A stretch of DNA of 64,000 nt from Seongchinamella sediminis (GTDB lineage: Bacteria > Pseudomonadota > Gammaproteobacteria > Pseudomonadales > Halieaceae), in assembly GCF_003457605.1 (NCBI RefSeq), contig NZ_QRAN01000001.1, forward strand, positions 186,642 to 250,641. Reading direction: 5' to 3'. Below are positions 45,566 through 56,027 of the stretch, piece by piece. The position numbers and the translations under genes are program-made. The notes beneath the pieces are model-generated. The model worked only from the letters and a program-made list of their open reading frames with translations, searched no databases and had not been told where the DNA came from. Position 1 is the first letter of the stretch. Each line of letters begins with the position of its first letter.

Positions 45566-46441
45566 TTGAATTTTTCCATTGTGCTTCCGGCAAAAGACGA
45601 GGAACAGGGCCTGGCGGCGACTCTGCCGCGGCTGCGTGCAAGCTATCCGCAGGCGGAGATCATCGTGGTCAACGACGGCTCCCGGGATCGTACCGCCGAG
45701 GTGTGCGACGAACACGGGGTGACGGTGGTCACCCATCCCTACCCCAAGGGCAATGGCGCGGCGATCAAGTCCGGCGCGCGGGCCGCCAGTGGTGACTACA
45801 TCGTGTTTATGGACGGCGACGGCCAGCACGATCCCGCCGATATCGAGAAGCTGCTGTACAAGCTGGAGGAGGGCTACGACATGGTAGTCGGCGCCCGCGG
45901 TGGCCGGGAGGACCAGGCCAACCTCGCCCGCTGGAGCGCCAACAGTCTGTATAACCGGCTCGCCAGCTGGATGGTCAACCGCAAAATCGACGACCTGACC
46001 TCCGGCTTCCGGGCGGTCAACCGCAAGAAATTCCTCAGTTTCCTCTACCTGCTGCCCAACGGCTTCAGCTATCCCACCACCTCCACCATGGCCTTCTTCC
46101 GCGCGGGCTACTCGGTGGGTTTCGTGCCCATCAAGGTGGCGAAGCGGCTGGGTAACAGCCACATCAACCTGCTGCGGGACGGGGTCCGCTTCTTCCTGAT
46201 TATCTTCAAGATCGGTACCCTGTACTCGCCGCTCAAGGTGTATTTCCCGGTGGCGGTGGTGGTGGGCGGTCTCGGTATTCTCAATTACGTTTTGAGCTTG
46301 CTGACATCGGGGCACATGCGCTTCAGTAATATGAGTATGCTGTTAATCCTGTTCGGATTGATCGTATTTCTCATCGGTTTGCTTGCTGAGCAGTTGACCA
46401 ACCTCCAGTACAAAGAACTTGACCATGATGGACATGAATAG
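45566..46441 (+). CDS. DPM1/GtrB-like polyprenyl-phosphate glycosyltransferase
   Basis: GT2-family enzyme of 291 residues that would make a polyprenyl-phosphate-linked monosaccharide on the inner face of the membrane. It begins MNFSIVLPAKDEEQGLAATL, has IIVVNDGSRDRTAEV (about 33-47), MDGDGQHDPADIEKLL with the DxD-like motif, and DLTSGFRAVNRKKF. Two C-terminal membrane helices (about 225-250 and 255-278) resemble GtrB/Ppm1. The start is TTG at 45566, 9 bases after GGAG (45553-45556), 3 bases past the previous stop, so it is cotranscribed with the two GT-C-like genes and probably supplies their donor. The sugar is unknown. Confidence 0.85.
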   Translation: MNFSIVLPAKDEEQGLAATLPRLRASYPQAEIIVVNDGSRDRTAEVCDEHGVTVVTHPYPKGNGAAIKSGARAASGDYIVFMDGDGQHDPADIEKLLYKLEEGYDMVVGARGGREDQANLARWSANSLYNRLASWMVNRKIDDLTSGFRAVNRKKFLSFLYLLPNGFSYPTTSTMAFFRAGYSVGFVPIKVAKRLGNSHINLLRDGVRFFLIIFKIGTLYSPLKVYFPVAVVVGGLGILNYVLSLLTSGHMRFSNMSMLLILFGLIVFLIGLLAEQLTNLQYKELDHDGHE

Positions 46442-46471
46442 ACCGAATGGTTCTGTCTTTATCTTCGTCGC

Positions 46472-48460
46472 TTAATTTTTAGTAAGGACTTTGCTAGCCA
46501 GGGGCACCAGTTCCCTCACGAAGGTATCTGTCAAGTGTTGGCTGTCTCGAAAGGTCACAGTGCCTTGGGGCGAGATGGCCGAACAGATGCCGCCCGGGCA
46601 AACTAATTCTGTAAAGGCCAGTAAGTGGGCAGAGGTAAAGTTGCTGGCAGCTGTCGCCAGGTAACCATGAATCCTGGCTACGTGTTCTAGTGGTTTCGAT
46701 GAGCCACAATGCTGGGCTAGTCGCTGTACTGTTGCGGGCGTAGCGCTCTCTGATTCAAGTGCCCTCATCAGGCACCCAGGTCCGTTAAATGGAAGTGCGG
46801 GCGTACCGACTAATATATAAGTGTTTTGGGCCGCAATTGTTACCTTGTCAAGGATTCGCTTGGTCCCCTCAATCCACTGGACGCGGTTAAACTTTTCAGT
46901 GTTGCCACTGCCCAGAATCAAAACGTCTGGTTCGATGTTTCCAATCGCCTCGATAACGCTGTTTCGCCAATTTGTACAAACCGAATATGTTGAGCCTATT
47001 CGTTCATAGAAAAAGTCTTCGTCCACGATTGGGCATGCCGATTTGGTGTAAACCAGAATTCGCCATTCAGGGGGAGAATAGATTTCTGCGAAAAGCGTGA
47101 ACCACTGGGCAAGTACACTGTCACCCAGCAAAACAATGGTTTTACCATAGTTGTCCGCCCGAAATTCGCAGGGGACCGCTTTCTCACTGCTGTACCAGGT
47201 ATCACACCCATATCCATAAATAATTGGCATGTCCTTTTTCGCCTGCTGGATATCAGCCGCGATGGTGGACTCATTGACCAGGTCGCCTTCCGTCTGTACG
47301 AGATTAATTGTCAATGTACCCAAGAGTACAGCGGTCAGTGATCCGGTGAATACAGTTCTGGGTTTAAAGAAACTAAATCGACCGTGCCAGAAAGGTCGCT
47401 CAATCACAACGTACGATATTGATGCGGCAATCAAGGAAATCAAAATCAGGATAAAAGAGGCAGCCGTGTCCTGAAAAATATTGAGAAGACCTGCGATAGT
47501 GAAAATCGGCCAGTGCCAGAGGTACCACGAATAGGATCTATCACCGATCCAGACGACCAGGCTATTTCCCAGTACAGAACTGTGGCGATTTGTGTTGATG
47601 CTCGCCAAAATCAATGCCGTACCCAACGTGGGTAGTATTGCCCAGAAACCAGGGTAGCTGTTCCTGGCAGGGTCAATTAGCGTTGCGGCGACGAGAAGAG
47701 TTGCCAGCCCAGCCCAGCGCAGGAACGTATCAATTCCTATTGTTTTCTGAAATGAATACCCTCCGGGTATCGCAGCGGTAAAGAAAAATACAAGCGCACC
47801 CAATGCGAACTGCCAGATCCTGGCGGGCATCAGATAGTACGCCCACATGGGCTTGATTTCTGTCCACCAAATGGAGGTAGCCATGCTTATGGCTGCGATG
47901 CTCAGGAGGTAGACCAGGACTGTTGGTCTCGCACGATATTTATCAGCAGCGTCAGGTTTTATGGAAAGGCGGAATATTGCGAGCAGCAACAGAGGCCACA
48001 ACAGGTAAAACTGTTCCTCCAGCCCCAGTGACCATGTGTGAAGAAACAGGTCTGAGGTCTCCAACTCGTTAAAATAGTCGATATCACGGAAAGCGAAGAA
48101 CAGATTGCTGGTCCACGTTAGAGCGAATAGCGCTGATCTTGAACTGGTGGAACTCTCCTGACTGGAGAGCAATATCGACGCGGCCACACTGGTAAGCAGT
48201 ATCATCGTCAGCATTGCCGGTAGCAGGCGTTTTAGCCGACGCGAGTAAAAGTTGTGTAGGCGTATCGTTCCAGTTGAGTGGTATTCTCGGTAAAGAATTC
48301 CGGTGATCAGGTATCCAGATAGGACGAAGAATACGTCGACACCGATGAATCCCCCTTGCATGCCGGGGATACCAGCATGCGCCAGTATCACCAGAATAAC
48401 CGCAATGGCGCGTAAGCCCTGGATGTCCCGCAAGAAAAAGCTATCCGTGCTTCTGACCAC
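46472..48460 (-). CDS. OafA-type membrane O-acyltransferase with SGNH domain
   Basis: Predicted acetyltransferase of about 662 residues for envelope polysaccharide or another surface glycan. The N-terminal acyltransferase-3 domain (about 1-370, ten membrane helices) has FLRDIQGLRAIAVILVILAH with the catalytic His, FIGVDVFFVLSGYLITGIL and HTWSLGLEEQFYLLWP. The C-terminal periplasmic SGNH hydrolase domain carries VLLGDSVLAQW (block I) and FRDSQHLTD (block V Asp-His). GTG 48460 is chosen because AGGGGA lies 6 bases upstream; TTG 48466 is an alternative. Base composition is clearly lower in GC (roughly 45-50% in sampled lines) than its neighbours, indicating acquisition. It converges with the preceding glycosyltransferase. 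Confidence 0.88.
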   Translation of the reverse strand: MVRSTDSFFLRDIQGLRAIAVILVILAHAGIPGMQGGFIGVDVFFVLSGYLITGILYREYHSTGTIRLHNFYSRRLKRLLPAMLTMILLTSVAASILLSSQESSTSSRSALFALTWTSNLFFAFRDIDYFNELETSDLFLHTWSLGLEEQFYLLWPLLLLAIFRLSIKPDAADKYRARPTVLVYLLSIAAISMATSIWWTEIKPMWAYYLMPARIWQFALGALVFFFTAAIPGGYSFQKTIGIDTFLRWAGLATLLVAATLIDPARNSYPGFWAILPTLGTALILASINTNRHSSVLGNSLVVWIGDRSYSWYLWHWPIFTIAGLLNIFQDTAASFILILISLIAASISYVVIERPFWHGRFSFFKPRTVFTGSLTAVLLGTLTINLVQTEGDLVNESTIAADIQQAKKDMPIIYGYGCDTWYSSEKAVPCEFRADNYGKTIVLLGDSVLAQWFTLFAEIYSPPEWRILVYTKSACPIVDEDFFYERIGSTYSVCTNWRNSVIEAIGNIEPDVLILGSGNTEKFNRVQWIEGTKRILDKVTIAAQNTYILVGTPALPFNGPGCLMRALESESATPATVQRLAQHCGSSKPLEHVARIHGYLATAASNFTSAHLLAFTELVCPGGICSAISPQGTVTFRDSQHLTDTFVRELVPLASKVLTKN

Positions 48461-48620
48461 GTCCAATCCCCTGAATTATGTCTGTTTGGTTAGCCGCATA
48501 TGCAGTGTACGGCTTTCTTTTGTGAGCATAGTAGCGTACATCAAACCTTGGCTACACATGATCCTCAGTAGGGGATATTGGTTACCACATCAAATATATT
48601 AGAGCACACTTCCTCTAATA

Positions 48621-48769
48621 AGTGTCCGTCCGGAAGCGCCGGTTATGATCCCCACCAGTCATTCCCGCGCAAGCGGCGGCCGGCGCTCCGGGAAGCCAGT
48701 GTCTGCAAGGGGTCGCTGGATCCCCGCGTGCGCGGGGATGACGAGAATGTAAGTTTCCGGACGTACACT
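48621..48769. repeat. Element with terminal inverted repeats carrying a REP-like palindrome
   Basis: agtgtccgtccggaa (48621-48635) is matched by an inverted copy at 48755-48769 (one mismatch in 15). Inside lie gtcattcccgcgc (from 48658) and the palindrome atccccgcg, tg, cgcggggat (48720-48739). About 149 bp, non-coding, MITE-like. It lies in the 345-bp gap between the malate synthase stop and the acyltransferase start; the remaining 48461-48620 would hold the acyltransferase promoter, and I see no gene there. Confidence 0.75.
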
Positions 48770-48805
48770 AATTATTTATCGAAACCGCTTGTGGGGATTT
48801 TTCGA

Positions 48806-50989
48806 TCAGCTTTTGAGGTATTTCGCCTTCGCCTCCCGCCGCCGGGCATGCAGCACCGGCTCGGTATAGCCGCTGGGCTGGTCCGTCCCCAGGAACACCA
48901 GATCGCAGGCGGCCTGGAAGGCGACGCTGGCGTCGAAGTCGGGGGCCATGTTGCGGTAGGCCGGGTCGCCGGCGTTCTGCTCGTCCACTACCACGGCCAT
49001 GCGCTCCAGGGTCTCGCGCACCTGGGCTTCGCTGCACACACCGTGGCGCAGCCAGTTGGCCAGGTGCTGGCTGGAAATGCGCAGGGTGGCGCGGTCTTCC
49101 ATCAGGCCCACATGGTTGATATCGGGGACCTTGGAACAGCCCACACCCTGGTCGATCCAGCGCACCACGTAGCCGAGGATGCCCTGGGCGTTGTTGTCCA
49201 GTTCGCGCTGGATGTCCTCCGGTGACAGGCCAGCGGCGCCCTTGAGGGGAATGGCGAGGATGTCATCCAGGGATGCCGGTGTCCGCTGCTTCAATTCTTC
49301 CTGGCGCTCGGCCACATTCACATCGTGGTAGTGCATGGCGTGCAGGGTCGCGGCGGTGGGCGAGGGTACCCAGGCGGTGCTGGCGCCGGCCATGGGATGG
49401 CCGATCTTGGCGCTCATCATCTCCGCCATCAGGTCGGGCATGGCCCACATGCCCTTGCCGATCTGGGCCCTGCCCTGCAGGCCGCAGGCCAGGCCCTTGT
49501 CCACGTTCCAGTCCTCGTAGGCGTTGATCCAGGGCTCCTGCTTCATGGCGCCCTTGGGGGTCATGGCGCCCGCTTCCATGCTGGTGTGAATCTCGTCGCC
49601 GGTGCGGTCGAGGAAACCGGTGTTGATGAATACCAGCCGTTCCCGCGCCACCCGGATGCACTGCTTGAGGTTGACCGTGGTGCGGCGCTCCTCGTCCATA
49701 ATGCCCACTTTCAGGGTGTTGCGGGCCAGGCCCAGGGCGTCCTCGACGCGGTCGAACAGCTTGCAGGTAAAGGCCACTTCGTCCGGGCCGTGCATCTTGG
49801 GTTTGACGATGTACACGCTGCCCCGGCGGGAGTTGCGCGCGGCGCCGGCGTCCTTGTTGAGGTCGTGCAGGGCGATCAGGGCGGTGAACATGGCGTCCAT
49901 GATGCCCTCGGGAATCTCCTTGCCCGCGGCGTCGAGGATGGCCTCGTTGGTCATCAGGTGGCCGACGTTGCGCACGAACAATAAGCTGCGGCCGGGCAGG
50001 GTGAGGGTGGAGCCGTCGGCGGCGGTGAATTCCCGGTCCGGGTTCAGTGTGCGGGTGGTGGTTTTGCCGCCCTTGTCGAAGCTGTCCTTGAGGTCGCCGC
50101 GCATCAGGCCCAGCCAGTTGCGGTACACCACGACCTTGTCCTCGGCATCCACTGCGGCCACCGAGTCCTCGCAGTCCTGGATGGTGGTCAGCGCCGCTTC
50201 CAGCACCAGGTCCTTGACGCCGGCGGTATCGGTGGCGCCGATCGGGCTGGCGGGGTCGATCTGGATCTCGATGTGCAGGCCGTTGTGGCGCAGCAGGATG
50301 CTGTCGGGCTGGTCGGCGCTGCCGCTGAAGCCGGCGAACTGGCTACTGTCCGCCAGGCCGGTTCTGTCGCCGCCTGGCAGTGCTACCTGCAGCTGGCCGC
50401 CCGCCACGGTGTAGGCTGTGGCCTGGCTGTGGTCGCCGGCCGCCAGCGGGCAGTGTTTGTTGAGAAAGTCGCGGGCATAGGCGATTACCCGGTCACCGCG
50501 CACCGGGTTGTAGGCGCCGGCCCGTTCAGCGCCGCCGTCCTCGGCAATGACGTCGGTGCCGTACAGGGCGTCGTACAGGCTGCCCCAGCGGGCGTTGGCG
50601 GCGTTGAGGGCGTAGCGGGCGTTCATCACCGGCACCACCAGCTGCGGCCCGGCGAGGGTGGCCACTTCCGGGTCGACGTTGTCGGTGCTGATGGCGAAGT
50701 CCTCGCCCTCGGGCAGCAGGTAGCCGATGTCCTGTAAAAAGGCCTTGTAGGCGGCCCGGTCGTAATCCGCGCCGGGATTGGCCCGGTGCCAGTCGTCGAT
50801 TTTCGCCTGCATGTCCTCGCGCACCGCCAGCAGGGCGCGGTTTTCTGGGGCCAGGTCGCTGACAATGGCTTCCAGCGCCTGCCAGAAGTGCGCCGGATCC
50901 ACGCCGGTGCCCGGGGCGATGTCGTTTTCGAGCAGCTGGTGGAGTACGGTGGCAACCTGCAGGCCACCTTGCTGGATGCGATCAGTCAT
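48806..50989 (-). CDS. glcB: Malate synthase G
   Basis: Condenses glyoxylate with acetyl-CoA to malate (glyoxylate bypass, growth on acetate, fatty acids or glycolate). The 727-residue length is the G isoform. Conserved blocks include [63 protein letters not shown] with catalytic Arg, [13 protein letters not shown] and [23 protein letters not shown] 50989 is preceded by AAGGA at 6 bases. Isocitrate lyase is not in the window. The upstream gap carries a half REP unit near 51093. Confidence 0.97.
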   Translation of the reverse strand: MTDRIQQGGLQVATVLHQLLENDIAPGTGVDPAHFWQALEAIVSDLAPENRALLAVREDMQAKIDDWHRANPGADYDRAAYKAFLQDIGYLLPEGEDFAISTDNVDPEVATLAGPQLVVPVMNARYALNAANARWGSLYDALYGTDVIAEDGGAERAGAYNPVRGDRVIAYARDFLNKHCPLAAGDHSQATAYTVAGGQLQVALPGGDRTGLADSSQFAGFSGSADQPDSILLRHNGLHIEIQIDPASPIGATDTAGVKDLVLEAALTTIQDCEDSVAAVDAEDKVVVYRNWLGLMRGDLKDSFDKGGKTTTRTLNPDREFTAADGSTLTLPGRSLLFVRNVGHLMTNEAILDAAGKEIPEGIMDAMFTALIALHDLNKDAGAARNSRRGSVYIVKPKMHGPDEVAFTCKLFDRVEDALGLARNTLKVGIMDEERRTTVNLKQCIRVARERLVFINTGFLDRTGDEIHTSMEAGAMTPKGAMKQEPWINAYEDWNVDKGLACGLQGRAQIGKGMWAMPDLMAEMMSAKIGHPMAGASTAWVPSPTAATLHAMHYHDVNVAERQEELKQRTPASLDDILAIPLKGAAGLSPEDIQRELDNNAQGILGYVVRWIDQGVGCSKVPDINHVGLMEDRATLRISSQHLANWLRHGVCSEAQVRETLERMAVVVDEQNAGDPAYRNMAPDFDASVAFQAACDLVFLGTDQPSGYTEPVLHARRREAKAKYLKS

Positions 50990-51091
50990 GGTGCGTTCCT
51001 TGTAAAACGGAGGCGGAGGGCGGGCCCTCGTGGTATCGATGCTGATTCTAGGAGTCGGGGTAAGATTTAGCTAATTTATCGTTTTTATCAC

Positions 51092-51107
51092 CGTCATTCC
51101 GGCGGTG
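51092..51107. repeat. Solo half of a REP-like unit
   Basis: gtcattccggcggtga matches the left arm of the palindromic elements near 35.9 kb (gtcattccggcg) but has no facing arm. It lies just after the LysR stop, in the gap before glcB. Confidence 0.5.
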
Positions 51108-51110
51108 AAT

Positions 51111-52067
51111 CTAGATCGTGGGCGCCTGGCCGTCCAGCTCCCGCGCGGTGTCGGCGATCAGCTTGCGCAGCCAGCGGTTGGCCGGATTGTGCTGCAGCAG
51201 CGGGCTCCAGGCCATTTTCAGCTCCAGCGGCGGGATCTCCAGCGGTGGGTCGCGCAGCACCACCCGGGGGTTGTCGCGCTTGAGCATGGCGGCCCGGGTG
51301 GGCAGGGTGACGATCAGGTCGTTCTGCTCGGCCAGGGTCATGGCGGCCTGGTAGTGGCGGGTGAACACCCGGATCTGGCGCTTCTTGCCCAGCTTGTTCA
51401 GGGCCACGTCCACCCAGCCCAGGCGCTGCACATCGTCCGGGTTCACGCCCACGCCCACGCCCATGCCGGTCTTGCTCACCCAGACGTGATCGCCGGCGAG
51501 GTAGGTGTCCAGGGTGAAGTTCTCCAGCATCGGGTTCTCGGTATTGAGAATGCAGGAAAAGGTATCGTCCCAGAGGTGGATCTGGTGGAAGGACTGGGGC
51601 ATGGAGTCGAAGCGGTTGATCACCATGTCCACCTTGCCCCGCTCCACGTCCAGGAAGCTGACATCGGAGGGGGTCATGATGTCCAGGGTGATGCCGGGGG
51701 CCACGCTGCGCAGCTTGGCCAGCACGGCGGGAAACAGGGTGGACTCGGCATAGTCGCTGGCCATGATGCGAAACACCCGCCGGGCCTCGGCGGGCTCGAA
51801 ATCGGTGCGCGGCTGTACCGCCCGGTCGATCGTGGTCAGCACCTCCCGCACCACCGGTTCCAGTTCCAGGGCGCGTTCGGTGGGGGTCATACCATCGCTG
51901 GTGCGCACCAGCAGCGGGTCATCGAACAGCTCCCGCAGCCGGCGCAGGCCGTTGCTCATGGCGGGCTGGCTTAGGTTCAGCTGGTTGGCGGCCTGGGTGA
52001 CATTGCGCTCGCGCAGCAGGGCATCCAGGTAGACCAGCAGGTTGAGATCGACACGGTTGACGTTCAC
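51111..52067 (-). CDS. LysR-family transcriptional regulator
   Basis: 318-residue LysR-type regulator. The N-terminal winged helix-turn-helix (about 6-65) has LLVYLDALLRERNVTQAANQ and LNLSQPAMSNGLRRLRELFD; the C-terminal co-inducer domain starts FRIMASDYAESTLFPAVL. The start is GTG at 52067 (MNVNRVDLNLLVYL). It is divergent from the acyl-CoA dehydrogenase across 164 bases that contain a 6-bp-arm palindrome, the usual arrangement for control of the divergent gene. It could also influence malate synthase, which lies downstream in the same direction. The effector is unknown. Confidence 0.92.
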   Translation of the reverse strand: MNVNRVDLNLLVYLDALLRERNVTQAANQLNLSQPAMSNGLRRLRELFDDPLLVRTSDGMTPTERALELEPVVREVLTTIDRAVQPRTDFEPAEARRVFRIMASDYAESTLFPAVLAKLRSVAPGITLDIMTPSDVSFLDVERGKVDMVINRFDSMPQSFHQIHLWDDTFSCILNTENPMLENFTLDTYLAGDHVWVSKTGMGVGVGVNPDDVQRLGWVDVALNKLGKKRQIRVFTRHYQAAMTLAEQNDLIVTLPTRAAMLKRDNPRVVLRDPPLEIPPLELKMAWSPLLQHNPANRWLRKLIADTARELDGQAPTI

Positions 52068-52078
52068 GGGGCCCCCAT

Positions 52079-52093
52079 ATTCACATAGTGAAT
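52079..52093. promoter_or_regulatory. Candidate LysR operator
   Basis: attcac, ata, gtgaat: 6-bp inverted arms around a 3-base centre, 12 bases upstream of the regulator start, consistent with the T-N11-A style of LysR sites. Inferred binding only. Confidence 0.45.
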
Positions 52094-52231
52094 GATGAAA
52101 ATACTGATGATAGCTTTCGGGAATTATACGCCTGGGGATAAAATTGCCAACGTTTTTGGGACAGCCATTTCCCTGGCTCCCTGCCTATACTACCGTCCGC
52201 ACAGCCGCAATCATCAACGCCAGGAGACACC

Positions 52232-54001
52232 ATGGGTACTTATCGCGCACCAGTTGAAGACATGAACTTTCTGATCGACGAGGTGCTGGACGTCCAGTCG
52301 GTGCTGGGCTCTATCCCCGATTTTGCCGACTTTGGCATCGGCCCGGAGCTGACCACCGCCCTGGTGGACGAGGCCGCCAAGCTGGCGGGCGACGAACTCG
52401 CGCCCCTGCGCCGGGTGGGTGATGAGCAGCCCGCGGTCTGTGCCGATGGCGCGGTCACCGCCTCACCCGGCTACGACGCCGCCCTGCGCCAGCTGGGCGC
52501 CGGCGGCTGGGTGGGTATCTCCTCCGACCCCGACTACGGCGGCCAGGGCCTGCCGGAAATTTACAATACCGTCGGCCACGAGATGTGGAACGGCGCCAAC
52601 ATGGCCCTGGGGCTGGCTCCCATGCTCAGCAGCGGCGCCGCGCTGGCGATTCACGCCCACGGCACCGAGGAGCAGAAACAGACCTACCTGGAAAAAATGC
52701 ATAGCGGCGAGTGGATGGGCACCATGAACCTGACCGAGTCCGGCGCCGGTTCCGACCTGGGGGTGATGAAGGCCAGGGCCGTGCCCGAGGGCGACCACTA
52801 CCGTATCAGCGGGCAGAAAATCTTTATCACCTGGGGTGACCACCAGGCCACCGACAACATCATCCACCTGGTGCTGGCCAAGCTGCCCGACGCCCCCGCC
52901 GGCAGCCGCGGTATCTCCCTGTTTATCGTGCCCAAGTTCCTGGTCAACGCCGATGGCAGCCTGGGCGAGCGCAACGACGTGTACCCGGTCTCCTGCGAGC
53001 ACAAGCTGGGTATCCACGGCAGCCCCACCTGCGTCATGGCCTTTGGCGACAATGAAGGCGCCATCGGCTACCTGCTGGGCGAGGAAAACCGCGGCCTGGC
53101 CTGCATGTTCACCATGATGAATGAAGCCCGGCACAAGGTGGGGGTGCAGGCCCTGGGCGCCGCCGAGGGTTCCCTGCAGAAAGCCACCGCCTACGCCCGC
53201 GAACGGGTGCAGGGCGGGGTGCCGATTATCGAGCACGCCGACGTCAAGCGCATGCTGCTGAACATGAAGTCCCTGTGCGAGGCCATGCGCGGCCTGGCCT
53301 ATACGGAAGCGGTGACCATGGATCTGGCCCATCGCGGCTCCGAGGAGCAGCGCGCCGGCCAGCAGGCCCGGGTCGACCTGATGATCCCGGTGATCAAGGG
53401 CTGGCTCACCGAGGGCGCCCAGGAAGTGACCTCACTGGGGGTGCAGGTCCACGGCGGTATGGGTTACGTGGAAGAGACCGGCGCCGCCCAGTACCTGCGC
53501 GACGTGCGCATCACCCCCATTTACGAGGGCACCAACGGCATCCAGGCGGCGGACTTGGTGTCGCGCAAGCTGGGCCGCGATGGCGGCTCGACCATGGCGG
53601 CAACGCTCGAGGAAGTGCGCGCGACCGTCACCGGCCTGCGCGCCGCCGAGGACCAGCGCATGAGCGGTATTGCGCACGCCCTGGAGGCGGCCCTGGTGGA
53701 GCAGGAGCGTGCCACCGAGGTGATTCTGCAGGCCCTGGCCAGCGACGCCAACACCGCCCTGGGGGCCTCCTTCGAGTACATGATGCAGACCGGCTACCTG
53801 TTCGGCGGCTGGCACCTGGGGCGCTCGGCGCTGGTGGCCCTGCAGCGCCTGCGCGACGGCAGCGACAATCCCTTCTACGAGGCCAAGATCGGCACCGCCC
53901 TGTACTACGCCGAGCAGATCCTGCCGCGCTGCACCGCCCACGCAGGTGCCGTGGCCACCGCCGGCGGCAGCCTGCAGTCCTACCCGCTGGACCTGATCTG
54001 A
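52232..54001 (+). CDS. Acyl-CoA dehydrogenase, long DmdC-like type
   Basis: FAD-dependent acyl-CoA dehydrogenase of 589 residues, about 200 longer than the usual family length. It has the N-terminal lid and C-terminal extension seen in DmdC (3-methylmercaptopropionyl-CoA dehydrogenase) and related beta-oxidation enzymes. Motifs are [19 protein letters not shown] (about 167-185), [33 protein letters not shown] and [20 protein letters not shown], with the catalytic Glu in the last. ATG follows GGAG. Substrate cannot be decided from sequence: DMSP catabolism or medium-chain acyl-CoA are both possible. Its neighbours are a LysR gene and rraA, with no other dmd genes. Confidence 0.9.
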   Translation: MGTYRAPVEDMNFLIDEVLDVQSVLGSIPDFADFGIGPELTTALVDEAAKLAGDELAPLRRVGDEQPAVCADGAVTASPGYDAALRQLGAGGWVGISSDPDYGGQGLPEIYNTVGHEMWNGANMALGLAPMLSSGAALAIHAHGTEEQKQTYLEKMHSGEWMGTMNLTESGAGSDLGVMKARAVPEGDHYRISGQKIFITWGDHQATDNIIHLVLAKLPDAPAGSRGISLFIVPKFLVNADGSLGERNDVYPVSCEHKLGIHGSPTCVMAFGDNEGAIGYLLGEENRGLACMFTMMNEARHKVGVQALGAAEGSLQKATAYARERVQGGVPIIEHADVKRMLLNMKSLCEAMRGLAYTEAVTMDLAHRGSEEQRAGQQARVDLMIPVIKGWLTEGAQEVTSLGVQVHGGMGYVEETGAAQYLRDVRITPIYEGTNGIQAADLVSRKLGRDGGSTMAATLEEVRATVTGLRAAEDQRMSGIAHALEAALVEQERATEVILQALASDANTALGASFEYMMQTGYLFGGWHLGRSALVALQRLRDGSDNPFYEAKIGTALYYAEQILPRCTAHAGAVATAGGSLQSYPLDLI

Positions 54002-54002
54002 T

Positions 54003-54482
54003 ATGGCGGCAATAAGTACACCGGACCTCACAGACGAGCATCCCCGGGCCCGGGCGATAGAGCTGCAGTTCACCAGTTACGGTGCGGTAAAACGCTTCGG
54101 CGGCCCGGCGGTCACTATCAAGTGCCACGAGGACAATTCCCTGGTCAAGGCCTGTGTCGGCGAGCCGGGTGAGGGCCGGGTGATCGTGGTCGACGGTGGC
54201 GGTTCCCTGCGCCGGGCGCTGCTGGGCGACATGCTGGCGGAACAAGCGGCGGCCAATGGCTGGGCCGGGCTGGTGATCAACGGCGCCATTCGCGACGTCG
54301 ACGAGATTGGCGAGACCCCGCTGGGGGTGCAGGCGCTGGGCACCACGCCGCTGAAAACCGAGAAACTGGGTATGGGCCAGCGCGATGTGCCGGTGTCCAT
54401 GGGCGGGGTGACCATCGCCCCCGGCGAGTATGTCTACGCCGACAATAACGGCGTGATCGTCAGCGACACAGCCCTGCTATAG
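54003..54482 (+). CDS. rraA: RraA-family protein (RNase E inhibitor / HMG aldolase-like)
   Basis: 159-residue RraA homologue. E. coli RraA binds RNase E and slows mRNA decay; related proteins are 4-hydroxy-4-methyl-2-oxoglutarate aldolases. Matching blocks are [53 protein letters not shown] and the end [12 protein letters not shown]. The Gly-Gly-Gly-Ser phosphate-binding segment and the Arg-Asp pair (AIRDVD) of the aldolase group are present, so enzymatic activity is not excluded. It starts 1 base past the acyl-CoA dehydrogenase stop and converges with nadC. Confidence 0.9.
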   Translation: MAAISTPDLTDEHPRARAIELQFTSYGAVKRFGGPAVTIKCHEDNSLVKACVGEPGEGRVIVVDGGGSLRRALLGDMLAEQAAANGWAGLVINGAIRDVDEIGETPLGVQALGTTPLKTEKLGMGQRDVPVSMGGVTIAPGEYVYADNNGVIVSDTALL

Positions 54483-54490
54483 CAGAGCTG

Positions 54491-55429
<939 letters not shown>

Positions 55430-55442
55430 CTATTATGGGGGT

Positions 55443-56027
55443 ATGGGGAAAGATAATAACAAGTACAGGGTAAAGGACGGCTGGTTGCTGGCAGCGCGCC
55501 GGGTGCCGAGCGAGAACTGTGAGCTGCGCCCCGCCGGCTGTGCCCCCGACCTGCTGGTCATCCACAATATCTCCCTGCCGCCGGGCCAGTTTGGCGGCGA
55601 CTCCATCGAGCGTTTCTTCACCAATTGCCTGGACTGGGAGGCGCACCCGTTTTTTGCCGGGATCCGCGGCCTGCGGGTGTCCGCCCACCTGCTGATACGC
55701 CGCGAGGGCGAGCTGCTGCAGTTCGTCAGTTTCGATGAGCGGGCCTGGCACGCCGGGGTGTCTGCGTTCGACGGTCGCGACAACTGCAACGATTTCAGCA
55801 TAGGCATAGAGCTGGAAGGCACCGACCAGTTGCCCTATACCGACGCCCAGTACCAGGCCCTGGCCGCGGTCACCGCCGCCCTGTTCGAGACTTATCCGCA
55901 GCTGCGGCCGGAGCGGATTGTCGGCCACTGTGACATCGCCCCCGGGCGCAAGACCGACCCCGGCCCCGCTTTCGACTGGCGGCGCTATCGGCAGGCGCTG
56001 CCGGCCAACGGCAAGGAGTATGCCTGA
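55443..56027 (+). CDS. ampD: 1,6-anhydro-MurNAc-peptide amidase AmpD
   Basis: Cytoplasmic zinc amidase of peptidoglycan recycling that cleaves anhydro-muropeptides; loss derepresses AmpC beta-lactamase in species with ampR-ampC. The product of 194 residues from ATG 55443 has LLVIHNISLPPGQFGG (first zinc His), GLRVSAHLLIRREGELLQFV, ERAWHAGVSAFDGRDNCNDF and VGHCDIAPGRKTDPGPAFDW (second His and the zinc Asp). Overlaps ampE (TGATG). No ampC is visible in this window. Confidence 0.96.
   Translation: MGKDNNKYRVKDGWLLAARRVPSENCELRPAGCAPDLLVIHNISLPPGQFGGDSIERFFTNCLDWEAHPFFAGIRGLRVSAHLLIRREGELLQFVSFDERAWHAGVSAFDGRDNCNDFSIGIELEGTDQLPYTDAQYQALAAVTAALFETYPQLRPERIVGHCDIAPGRKTDPGPAFDWRRYRQALPANGKEYA

Noticed and set aside
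48484-48520. Possible terminator (agccg / cggct, then cttctttt-like tract) upstream of the acyltransferase
   Set aside because: The stem is only 5 bp with a 13-base loop and the T-run is broken; no gene on the plus strand ends there.
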